Shown here: piece after piece, positions 1-6,609 of the stretch | Numbering within the stretch: position 1 is the stretch's first letter | How the letters are laid out: every line of letters begins with the position of its first letter | Assembly (NCBI GenBank): GCA_934645175.1 | Contig: CAKUDE010000022.1 | Location: forward strand, 1-34,880 | Length of the DNA: 34,880 bases | Direction: 5' to 3' | From: an uncultured Oscillospiraceae bacterium | Lineage (GTDB): Bacteria; Bacillota; Clostridia; Oscillospirales; Oscillospiraceae | The notes under the pieces: generated by a model | What the model was told of the DNA's origin: nothing | Seen by the model: only the letters and a program-made list of their open reading frames with translations | Database searches by the model: none | Program-made: the position numbers and the translations under genes

Positions 1-83
1 TCACAGACAGCAAGCCCTTTCGGTTGCTTGAACAATTTTTGCTTCAAAATATTGTCTAACTTTTTGGGGTCACTTCAGTCTGA

Positions 84-141
84 GATACCGACAAAAATCT
101 CCTCTGTTACGCACAGAGGAGATTTTTGTCATTCAGGTATC
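84..141 (-). terminator. Long hairpin ending the decarboxylase unit
   Basis: Positions 90-106 and 114-130 form a perfect 17-bp inverted repeat with a 7-nt loop. A further 6 bp (84-89 with 136-141) extend it across a 5-nt bulge that contains the stop codon of the small ORF ending at 133. Each arm holds a run of five A or T, so the structure could stop transcription from either side. A smaller A/T-rich stem-loop lies at 32-55. Being a terminator is an inference from position and shape, as there is no separate U-tract after the stem. Confidence 0.55.
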
Positions 142-273
142 GGACTTTTTTCCGGTGACACGATTGAGCAGGGCAACCAGCCCCCAAATCGCGAGGATCA
201 CGGCGAAGATGCCGAGCATTCCCTTGCCCATGATGCCGAGACAGTCCAAAACAAGTGCCCAGTTCACATTCAC
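133..273 (-). CDS. 46-residue single-helix membrane protein, possible decarboxylase small subunit
   Basis: This short gene follows the decarboxylase beta subunit after a 15-nt gap. It starts at GTG 273, seven bases after a clear AGGAGGA ribosome site at 281-287. The product has one hydrophobic segment (about residues 19-36, GMLGIFAVILAIWGLVAL) followed by a basic tail ending GKKSDT. Na+-pumping decarboxylases normally have a small membrane subunit (gamma, or delta in some complexes) that holds the complex together. The position and one-helix design suggest a reduced version of that subunit. No diagnostic motif is visible, so the function is inferred from context. A GTG at 267 is an alternative start with worse spacing. 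Confidence 0.7.
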   Translation of the reverse strand: MNVNWALVLDCLGIMGKGMLGIFAVILAIWGLVALLNRVTGKKSDT

Positions 274-288
274 AGAACGTTCCTCCTT

Positions 289-1398
289 TTAGTGCAGCAG
301 CTTTTCGACAAGCGTGATAATCAGACCGCCGGCAATGACCGAGGCGATCTGGCCGCTGACATTCGCGCCGGCCGCGTGCATCAGCAGGAAGTTGTAGGGA
401 TCTTCATCGCGGCCCATCTTATGCACCATGCGTGAGGCCATCGGGAAGGCTGAGATACCGGCGGCGCCGATCATGGGGTTGACCTTCTTTTTTGAGAACA
501 GGTTGAGCAACTTGGCGAAGAATACGCCGCCGACGGTATCGAACACGAAGCCCAGCAGACCGAGTCCGAGAATCAGCAGGGTATTCCATGTGATGAACAT
601 CTCCGCTTTCATCCGGAAGGCGACGGAAAGGCCGAGCACCAGCGTGATGAGATTTGCCAGTTCATGCTGTGCGGATTGGCTCAAGCTGTCGAGTACGCCG
701 CATTCGCGAAGCAGATTGCCGAACATCAGGAAGCCGACCAGCTCTGCGCTCTTGGGCGCAATGGTGCCTGCAATGATCGTAACGAAGATCGGAAACAGGA
801 TTCGTGTCGTCTTACTGACCTTGCTGGGCGTATAGTCCATATGGATGCGCCGCTCTTTTTTTGTGGTGATGGCTTTGATGATAGGCGGTTGGATAATCGG
901 AACCAATGCCATGTAGGAATAGGCGGCGACCATGATCGCGCCCTGATATTGGCTGCCAAAGTAATTGGCGACAAAAATGCTCGTCGGGCCGTCGGCTGCG
1001 GCGATGACGGCAGTGGAGGCGGCATCCTGCAGATTAAACCCGCAAAGCACCGCGATGACCAACACAAAGAAGATGCCGAACTGTGCTGCGGCGCCGAAGA
1101 GGAACATTTTTGGATTACTCAGCAGCGGACCAAAGTCGATCATCGCGCCGATACCGATAAACAGCAGCAGCGGAAACAGCTCCGTGGCGATACCGGCGTT
1201 GAACAGCGTTTCGATTGCCTCCGTGTTGACGAAGGGCAGATTGACAAGAATCGCCCCGAAGCCCATCGGCATCAGCAGCGCCGGTTCCATCTCCTTCTTG
1301 ATGGCAAGGTAGATCAGCACGGCGCCGATGACGATCATCACACCCTGCTGCCATGTGAAGTTTGCAACGTTTCCGAACAGGTCAAGCAGCCATTCCAT
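289..1398 (-). CDS. Sodium-translocating decarboxylase beta subunit (OadB/GcdB family)
   Basis: The 369-residue protein is an integral membrane protein of the family that couples decarboxylation of a biotin-bound carboxyl group (oxaloacetate, glutaconyl-CoA or methylmalonyl-CoA) to Na+ export. It has about ten hydrophobic segments. The family motif AADGPTS (residues 134-140) carries D136, matching the essential membrane Asp. A second conserved region, GAAGISAFPMASRMV, lies near residues 309-323. The length is close to the usual value of about 375. ATG 1398 is chosen because GGAGGA lies 10-11 bases upstream; an in-frame ATG at 1416 would put that ribosome site inside the gene. No biotin carrier or carboxyltransferase gene is adjacent, so the substrate cannot be named. 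A 46-residue membrane protein follows directly. Confidence 0.92.
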   Translation of the reverse strand: MEWLLDLFGNVANFTWQQGVMIVIGAVLIYLAIKKEMEPALLMPMGFGAILVNLPFVNTEAIETLFNAGIATELFPLLLFIGIGAMIDFGPLLSNPKMFLFGAAAQFGIFFVLVIAVLCGFNLQDAASTAVIAAADGPTSIFVANYFGSQYQGAIMVAAYSYMALVPIIQPPIIKAITTKKERRIHMDYTPSKVSKTTRILFPIFVTIIAGTIAPKSAELVGFLMFGNLLRECGVLDSLSQSAQHELANLITLVLGLSVAFRMKAEMFITWNTLLILGLGLLGFVFDTVGGVFFAKLLNLFSKKKVNPMIGAAGISAFPMASRMVHKMGRDEDPYNFLLMHAAGANVSGQIASVIAGGLIITLVEKLLH

Positions 1399-1516
1399 AG
1401 GCTTTGATTCCTCCATACTCCGACCGCCGGGCGGCGGTTCGATCATTGGACAGGGTCGGGACTTTTGCCTTGCGGGAAGCGGGGAAAGCGCGTGTATCCC
1501 GAACCGCATCTAATAC

Positions 1517-1545
1517 ATCATATCTGCCGGACGAGAAAAAGTCAA
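1517..1545 (-). promoter_or_regulatory. Sigma-A promoter of the decarboxylase beta unit
   Basis: On the minus strand, TTGACT (1540-1545) is followed after 17 bp by TATGAT (1517-1522). It lies about 120 bp before the start at 1398. The rest of the 1399-1591 gap holds no convincing gene. Confidence 0.75.
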
Positions 1546-1591
1546 GAAGTCCCTGCGTCTATGATGCGGATTTTACGACAATTTTACAGAG

Positions 1592-1627
1592 CAGTCCCCT
1601 TCCGCAAAATCGCGCGGAAGGGGACTG
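1592..1627 (-). terminator. Hairpin after the aminopeptidase gene
   Basis: A perfect 14-bp inverted repeat (1592-1605 with 1614-1627) with an 8-nt loop lies just past the stop at 1641. The following minus-strand sequence has only a broken T/A-rich tail, so termination is likely but not textbook. Confidence 0.5.
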
Positions 1628-1640
1628 TACAGTGGCATCG

Positions 1641-2909
1641 TCAGGATGCAAAGAAGACCTCGCACAGGCGACAGAAGGCCTCCTGATCCGCGGCGCCCAT
1701 CAGCTCGCGTGCGGAGTGCATTCCCAGCAGCGGTACGCCGACATCCGCCGCCGGCATGGCCAACAGCGCCGAAGCCATCGAGCCGACGGTACTGCCGCCC
1801 GGAAGATCCGCGCGGTTCATGTAGGTTTGCATCGCGATGCCGTTTTTCTCGCAAAGACCGCGCACGACGGCGCAGGTCTCGGCATCCGAGGAATAACGGG
1901 GACTGCGCTTGAGCGCGACGCCCCTGCCGAGCAGCGGCGCATTGGCCGGGTCGGCGTATTCGGGATGATTCGGATGCATGGCGTGCGCTGCATCGCAGGA
2001 CAGAAGCATCCCGTTGACACAGGCGTTCAGATACGCCGAGCGATCCATACCCAGTGCAAGCGTCAGCTTTTCCAGGATGACTCCCAATGTGGCGCTGTCG
2101 CCGCCACGGCGAGTGTTGCTGCCGATTTCCTCATTATCGTAAAGTACGGCAACATTGATTCCATCGCCCTGACTACGCGCCAGACCGTCCAGACAGGCGT
2201 GTACGGAGGTGAGGTTGTCAAGTCGGGGGGAGGAGAGGAAGTCGCCGTCAAAGCCGACGAATTCGGCTTTATCGGCGCAGTAGGCGCACAGCTCATAGCT
2301 CAGCACGTCCTCGGGCTTCACGCCGAGCTTTTCGGCGAGCTTACCGAGAAGATAGCCGTCCTTGCTCCAACCGGCCTCCACGGCGCGGCAAAGGGGCAGC
2401 ATATCGACATTCGGACGGGTTGCTACACCTTTGTTGACCTCGCGATTCATGTGAATGGCAAGGTTCGGAATCGTCAGCAGAGCCTCACTCCACGCGACGA
2501 GCCGCTTTTCCGGGTGCATGGGATCGTCTGTGCGCACCAGCGCAATCCCGGCGAGGGAGAGCGGACGGTCAAGCCAGGAATTCAGAATTGCGCCGCCGTA
2601 GGGCTCCACGCTGAGCTTGCAGCAGCCGCCGGAGATCTGCTCGGGATTCGGCTTGATACGCATACAGGGCCAGTCGGTGTGACACGCAGCTACGCGGAAA
2701 TAATCGGCCTTCCGGCCGACGGTGAAAGCGGCAAGGAAGGTGCCGTCGGCGACATAGTACTTGCCGCCCTTGACGGGAGCGAACTCACCGCCCAGCGCAA
2801 GCTCGGTAAAGCCGCGCTCCCGCAGCCACTCGGCTGCCATCTCTATGGTGTGGTAGGGAGAAACGCCGCCGTCGAGCCAGCGGCACAGCTCCTTTGCGTA
2901 TGCAGACAT
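1641..2909 (-). CDS. apeB: M18 family metalloaminopeptidase
   Basis: The 422-residue protein is a cytoplasmic zinc aminopeptidase of the M18 (aspartyl aminopeptidase/ApeB) family, which removes N-terminal, often acidic, residues from peptides. The di-metal site is recognisable in order: H77 in CHTDWP, D231 in RLDN, E260/E261 in DNEEIGS, D306 in CDAAHA and H398 in GMHSARE. Length matches the family. ATG 2909 is preceded by AAAGGAGG at a good distance. An upstream in-frame ATG at 2963 would lie within the -35/-10 region and is rejected. It is a single-gene unit with a near-perfect promoter at 2943-2971 and a hairpin at 1592-1627, and it is divergent from the S41-like peptidase gene. Confidence 0.93.
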   Translation of the reverse strand: MSAYAKELCRWLDGGVSPYHTIEMAAEWLRERGFTELALGGEFAPVKGGKYYVADGTFLAAFTVGRKADYFRVAACHTDWPCMRIKPNPEQISGGCCKLSVEPYGGAILNSWLDRPLSLAGIALVRTDDPMHPEKRLVAWSEALLTIPNLAIHMNREVNKGVATRPNVDMLPLCRAVEAGWSKDGYLLGKLAEKLGVKPEDVLSYELCAYCADKAEFVGFDGDFLSSPRLDNLTSVHACLDGLARSQGDGINVAVLYDNEEIGSNTRRGGDSATLGVILEKLTLALGMDRSAYLNACVNGMLLSCDAAHAMHPNHPEYADPANAPLLGRGVALKRSPRYSSDAETCAVVRGLCEKNGIAMQTYMNRADLPGGSTVGSMASALLAMPAADVGVPLLGMHSARELMGAADQEAFCRLCEVFFAS

Positions 2910-2942
2910 AAGGTTGCCTCCTTTATTCTCTTTACAGTCTAT

Positions 2943-2971
2943 ATTATAGCAGATTTTGCACAATATTTCAA
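2943..2971 (-). promoter_or_regulatory. Sigma-A promoter of the aminopeptidase gene
   Basis: On the minus strand, TTGAAA (2966-2971), a 17-bp spacer and TATAAT (2943-2948) lie about 33 bp before the start codon. The promoter is almost back to back with the plus-strand promoter at 2975-3003. Confidence 0.85.
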
Positions 2972-2974
2972 GAC

Positions 2975-3003
2975 TTGTTCTTCTGCTCGTTTGCCGTTAT
3001 ACT
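2975..3003 (+). promoter_or_regulatory. Sigma-A-like promoter of the S41-like peptidase gene
   Basis: TTGTTC (2975-2980), a 17-bp spacer and TATACT (2998-3003) lie 26 bp before ATG 3030. The -35 box is weaker than that of the divergent unit. Confidence 0.65.
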
Positions 3004-3029
3004 AAGCGGAGACACGGGAGGGAACCAGG

Positions 3030-4238
3030 ATGAATCAAAACGACAGAATTTTTGCACTCTCTACACTTTGGAAATATGCGGATGCGGTTTTTCCCTATTT
3101 CGACCGTAATCCCATTGATTGGGACGCGGCCTACCGCGAGACTTTGGCACAGATTTTCGATTGCGATGAAACGGACTTCCATCTGCTGCTGACACGATTT
3201 CTGGCACGGCTTGGCGACGGACACACAGACTATCTGCCGCCGCGAAGACTGCGCGAGATGCGCGGCTTTGTGCCGTTCCGATTGGAATACGACGGAGCGT
3301 GGTATGTCAGACACATCGCGCCGGAGGGTGCGGCGCTGCTCGGCGCAGAGGTGACGACGCTCAACGGCGTGCCGTTTGACGATTTTTTGGGACGGATTAC
3401 GCCTTATTGCTACCACATCGGAGCGAGCATCTACCCTTCAAAGCTCGATTTGCTGCTGCCGTTTTTTGTAGAGCCGCGCGGCAATGTGCTCGGCACACAA
3501 GCGGGGGATTTTCCGTTTGACCTGATGAGCCCGCGCCCCGAGCTTCTGCACGCGCCGCGGGATACCGAGTATCTGCCGCTGTTGAGCGTTTCCGACGGTC
3601 TGGTGCTCCGTCGCGCGGGGAATGTGCTGTTGGCTGAAATTCCCGATTTGCTGCATGAGGACACGGCGAGACGCCTGGCCGAGGCAATGGATACGCAGCG
3701 GCCGGAAAAGGTCGTGCTGGATCTGCGCGACTGCATTGGCGGCATGACCTCGGTCGGTGCGGAGATCGCGCAGCTTTTCATCGACGGCGAGTTTCCCGTT
3801 TGCGCAAAATGGACGCGCAGCCTTCGCGGGAGCGACCTCGCCGTTGCGAGTCAATACGGCCGCGAGCTGCGTGACGAACGGCTGTTGCGTGTCGTGCGCC
3901 GCATGGAGTTTGAGCACTATGTGCAGCGCCTGGGTACACCGGGGCGGAAGGCCTGCTTTACCGGGCCGGTTACACTTCTGACCTCACGGGCGACAATCTC
4001 GGCTGCGGAGGAATTATGCGCCATGTTCCGAGCGAGCGCCCGTGCGCGACTGATCGGGCAAAGCACCCACGGTTCCACGGGTACGCCGCTTCTTTTGCGT
4101 CTGCCGGACGATGCAACGGCGCGGATCGTCTCCATTGGCACGCGCCTGACAGACGGAACGGAGTTTATCGGCTGCGGTATTGTACCGGAGCGCTCCGTTC
4201 CGGCACGCAAGGCGCTTTGTGCGGCGCTTGCAGAGTAG
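3030..4238 (+). CDS. S41-like (tail-specific protease fold) peptidase
   Basis: This 402-residue protein has the layout of S41 peptidases. It has an N-terminal helical part with the family motif LGDGHTDY (61-68), then a PDZ-like stretch around 85-125 (GAEVTTLNGVPFDDFL). The C-terminal catalytic fold includes VVLDLRDCIGG (228-238) and GPVTLLTSRATISAAEE (312-328). S324 is the expected nucleophile. The position where the C-terminal processing protease group has a catalytic Lys reads GQSTHGSTG (343-351) without Lys, as in the S41B/tricorn-like branch. No signal peptide or membrane helix is seen, so it is probably cytoplasmic. A GGGAGG ribosome site precedes ATG 3030. The substrate is unknown. Confidence 0.85.
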   Translation: MNQNDRIFALSTLWKYADAVFPYFDRNPIDWDAAYRETLAQIFDCDETDFHLLLTRFLARLGDGHTDYLPPRRLREMRGFVPFRLEYDGAWYVRHIAPEGAALLGAEVTTLNGVPFDDFLGRITPYCYHIGASIYPSKLDLLLPFFVEPRGNVLGTQAGDFPFDLMSPRPELLHAPRDTEYLPLLSVSDGLVLRRAGNVLLAEIPDLLHEDTARRLAEAMDTQRPEKVVLDLRDCIGGMTSVGAEIAQLFIDGEFPVCAKWTRSLRGSDLAVASQYGRELRDERLLRVVRRMEFEHYVQRLGTPGRKACFTGPVTLLTSRATISAAEELCAMFRASARARLIGQSTHGSTGTPLLLRLPDDATARIVSIGTRLTDGTEFIGCGIVPERSVPARKALCAALAE

Positions 4239-4393
4239 TAGGGCGAGGAGCGGGAGTCTTCGTCGAACGGATACGCAGACTGTGGCAATCTTAACAGCCG
4301 TCGGCTGCGGCAATCCTGTGGGAAACTGCCTTAGCGTGCCGCGCCGGGCGATGCTTCCCGTATAATGGCATACAAGCAGGTGCTTTCAAAAAC
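4239..4393. other. Gap between the S41-like gene and the tRNA-Gly terminator
   Basis: No gene is supported here. A small inverted repeat (4295-4299 with 4303-4307) lacks a T-run. The TATAAT near 4362 has no acceptable -35 box at normal spacing. Confidence 0.5.
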
Positions 4394-4421
4394 AAAAAAG
4401 CAGCCCAAAGGCTGCTTTTTT
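4394..4421. terminator. Bidirectional terminator after tRNA-Gly
   Basis: AGCAGCC (4399-4405), the loop CAAA and GGCTGCT (4410-4416) are flanked by A-runs on one side and T-runs on the other, so the hairpin works on both strands. It ends the tRNA-Gly transcript and probably the S41-like peptidase transcript. Confidence 0.85.
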
Positions 4422-4422
4422 C

Positions 4423-4498
4423 TGGAGCGGGTGACGAGGCTCGAACTCGCTACCTCCACCTTGGCAAGGTGGCGCTCTACCGGATGAGCTACACCCGC
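4423..4498 (-). tRNA. tRNA-Gly (anticodon GCC)
   Basis: The minus strand folds into a full cloverleaf. The acceptor GCGGGTG (5' end at 4498) pairs with CACCCGC, and the D-arm follows TAGCTC. The anticodon stem CCACC/GGTGG carries loop TTGCCAA, giving anticodon GCC. The T-arm contains GTTCGAG. The discriminator is T and CCA (4423-4425) is encoded. Total length is 76 nt. Confidence 0.97.
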
Positions 4499-4531
4499 AC
4501 GTCCATGCTGCTCGGCTGAACTGCGAGGACT

Positions 4532-4560
4532 ATTATAGCGGCATGAATCGAATTTGTCAA
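4532..4560 (-). promoter_or_regulatory. Perfect consensus promoter of tRNA-Gly
   Basis: The minus strand has TTGACA (4555-4560), a 17-bp spacer and TATAAT (4532-4537), with no mismatch to consensus, about 33 bp before the tRNA. It sits only 18 bp past the stop codon of the lipoprotein gene. Confidence 0.9.
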
Positions 4561-4578
4561 GTAGAAAATTCGCTTTTT

Positions 4579-5700
4579 TCAGCTTTCTTCCGTCGGTTCC
4601 GGCGTTGGCTGCGGCGCTCCCGGCCAATCGTAGCCCTCGGAAATCAGCTCTGCATCCGTACGGAGAACGGGCACATCCTGATCGTCGAGCAGATCCCGCA
4701 TCAGGTCAACGTGGTACGTTACGGATTCACCCCCTTGAGCGATTAGGATGGTGTTCCAGAAGTACGGCTCGCCGTTTTTCGTTCCCTCTATGAGCCCACA
4801 GGAAAGATTGGACATCGCACCCTCAAAGCGGCACACCGCAGCCAGCGACAGACTGTGGAGCTTTCCTTCACAGAGCAGCGAGTAGGCCGGGGTAGCCGGC
4901 TCTTCGGAAATGGGCGTATATTGAAAGCGGTTTTTCAGGAAGCGATAAATCAGCTCCAGACGCCGCGTATCGTTGCTGCCGCCGGAGACAAAGCTGCGTG
5001 CGGAATTCAGGATTGTCGCTACGGATTCCGCTTTCAGGAGCAGTGCATCACGGGATTCCGGAAATACAAAGTGCAGCTCCAGAATTCGCGTTCGTCCGCT
5101 TTTGGGATAGAGCTGCGCCGAAACCTGCGGCACGGCCGCAACGGTTGTCAGGTGCATGAGACTATAGCTGCGAATGCTTTGCAGAAAGTCCGTTTCCTCG
5201 TAATCGCGAATCCGAAGTGTTAGAGAGGTCCTGCAGTTTTCCAGCATACGGTAGATCATATCGTAGGCGTCGTCGATCCCATCCACGGTGACAATGGCAT
5301 CGATCTCCGCGGCGGAACGGCGGAACACGATCCGCAGAGAGATCACGCCGCCGTCCAGAAGCTCGGCATCGGCATAGTCAACGGCGAAGGAGCCGACGGG
5401 ATCCTCCTCGGTGATATAATGCAGTGCGTCGGGCAGATCCTCGGAAAGATCGCCGAGATAGTCCTGCGTCAGGATGGCGCCTGCTTCGCGCCAGTCGCGC
5501 ACAAAGCGCAGCATCTCTCCGCGCAGCTCGTTGCGGTTGTGAACGACGGCAGGACCCTCGTCCTCGCTCGGTGCTGTGGAGGACGGCTGACTTTGCTCTT
5601 CGTGTTCCTTCGTAGAGCGGTATTCTCCCGAAAAAAACGTGCAGGCGCTCGTAAGGATTGCCGCTGCGCACAGCAGAAGGCAGAGCAGTCGCTTTTTCAT
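4579..5700 (-). CDS. Lipoprotein with degenerate transglutaminase-like domain
   Basis: The 373-residue protein has a lipoprotein signal (LTSAC, C20) and then a low-complexity Ser/Glu/Pro linker (about 24-50), so it is probably anchored outside the membrane. Residues 272-332 follow the order of a transglutaminase core (G-x-C, H-x-W-N, V-D). The catalytic Cys position is leucine (GKL, 279-281) and the His position is tyrosine (YFWN, 313-316). The Asp (VD, 331-332) is kept. If the alignment is right, the domain is inactive and may bind rather than cut. It is the last gene of the topoisomerase/YitT operon, 29 nt after yitT. ATG 5700 follows AAGGAGGG; the upstream ATG at 5733 overlaps the yitT end and lacks a lipobox. 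Confidence 0.75.
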   Translation of the reverse strand: MKKRLLCLLLCAAAILTSACTFFSGEYRSTKEHEEQSQPSSTAPSEDEGPAVVHNRNELRGEMLRFVRDWREAGAILTQDYLGDLSEDLPDALHYITEEDPVGSFAVDYADAELLDGGVISLRIVFRRSAAEIDAIVTVDGIDDAYDMIYRMLENCRTSLTLRIRDYEETDFLQSIRSYSLMHLTTVAAVPQVSAQLYPKSGRTRILELHFVFPESRDALLLKAESVATILNSARSFVSGGSNDTRRLELIYRFLKNRFQYTPISEEPATPAYSLLCEGKLHSLSLAAVCRFEGAMSNLSCGLIEGTKNGEPYFWNTILIAQGGESVTYHVDLMRDLLDDQDVPVLRTDAELISEGYDWPGAPQPTPEPTEES

Positions 5701-5729
5701 GGCGTAGTCCCTCCTTGTGGGGCTTTTTT

Positions 5730-6605
5730 TCATAGCTCAAAGCGATCGTAGCGCTTAAATCCGTCGCCGAGCACCTGAACGGCATCCTGCAAAATGACGA
5801 ATGCATTCGGGTCGATTCCGTAAACCAGGCTCTTCAGCTCGCCGAGCTGACCCTTGCGCACGGCGCTGAGCAGGACGTACTTATCGCTGCGCTTATACTG
5901 TCCCTGTCCCTGTAAAAGCGTCACGCCGCGGTCGAGTGTTTTGTCAATCTCTCGGGCAATCTCGTCATAACGATCCGAAATGATCAGCGCGACCTTGGCA
6001 TAATCCATCGAGTAGATCACTTTATCCAGAACGATGGAGGACAGAAACAGTGCCAGTGCGCTGTAGAGCGTATTCTGCACCTGCCCGTAGACAACACCGG
6101 TGACGATTGCGGTACACAGATCGAAGGCAAGAATGATCTTACCGATGGGGAAGCTGCGCAGACGCAGCTTGATGAGGCGCGCCACAATATCGATTCCGCC
6201 GGTGGAGGCGCCGCCGAGAAATACCAATGCCAGTCCCAATCCGACGGCTGCGCCGCCGAAGATGCAGGCAACGAGCGGCTCAACCTGCGGCACGGGGAGA
6301 ATGGCTGCAAAAAGATCAAAGAAAAGCGATGATGCGAGCATTCCCAAAAGAGAGCCGAAGAAAAAGCCCTTACCGATTTTGCGGTAGCCGCAGAAGAACA
6401 GCGGAATATTCATGAAAGCACTGAGAATGCCCACGGTGAGATGCTTCGGCTTCAGCCCGTAGACGATCAGCATGGCAATACCGGATACGCCGCCACTGTT
6501 GATTCCGCCCGGTTCAAGGAACAGATCGAAGCCCAGCGCAAATACGGCGCTGCCGACGATAATCATTACGGCGTTGCGGAGCGTTTGTTTCAGGTTTGTT
6601 TTCAC
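5730..6605 (-). CDS. YitT family membrane protein (DUF161 + DUF2179)
   Basis: This 291-residue protein has five to six hydrophobic segments in its first ~190 residues, including the family motif EPGGINSGGVSG after the first helix. A soluble C-terminal DUF2179-type domain follows (about 205-291, with DRGVTLLQGQGQY and YGIDPNAFV). The family is widespread in Firmicutes, but its transported substrate is not established. The start is GTG 6605, four bases after the topoisomerase A stop (6610-6612), with GGAGA inside the end of that gene as ribosome site. This implies translational coupling in the operon. Confidence 0.9.
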   Translation of the reverse strand: MKTNLKQTLRNAVMIIVGSAVFALGFDLFLEPGGINSGGVSGIAMLIVYGLKPKHLTVGILSAFMNIPLFFCGYRKIGKGFFFGSLLGMLASSLFFDLFAAILPVPQVEPLVACIFGGAAVGLGLALVFLGGASTGGIDIVARLIKLRLRSFPIGKIILAFDLCTAIVTGVVYGQVQNTLYSALALFLSSIVLDKVIYSMDYAKVALIISDRYDEIAREIDKTLDRGVTLLQGQGQYKRSDKYVLLSAVRKGQLGELKSLVYGIDPNAFVILQDAVQVLGDGFKRYDRFEL

Positions 6606-6609
6606 GGCG

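Noticed and set aside
1404..3005. Long plus-strand open frame opposite the M18 aminopeptidase
   Set aside because: It is antisense to a gene with all catalytic motifs; GC-rich third positions leave the opposite strand open. It has no ribosome site or recognisable protein.
4350..4370. TATAAT near 4362 as a plus-strand promoter
   Set aside because: No acceptable -35 at 16-18 bp, and it would run directly into a terminator.
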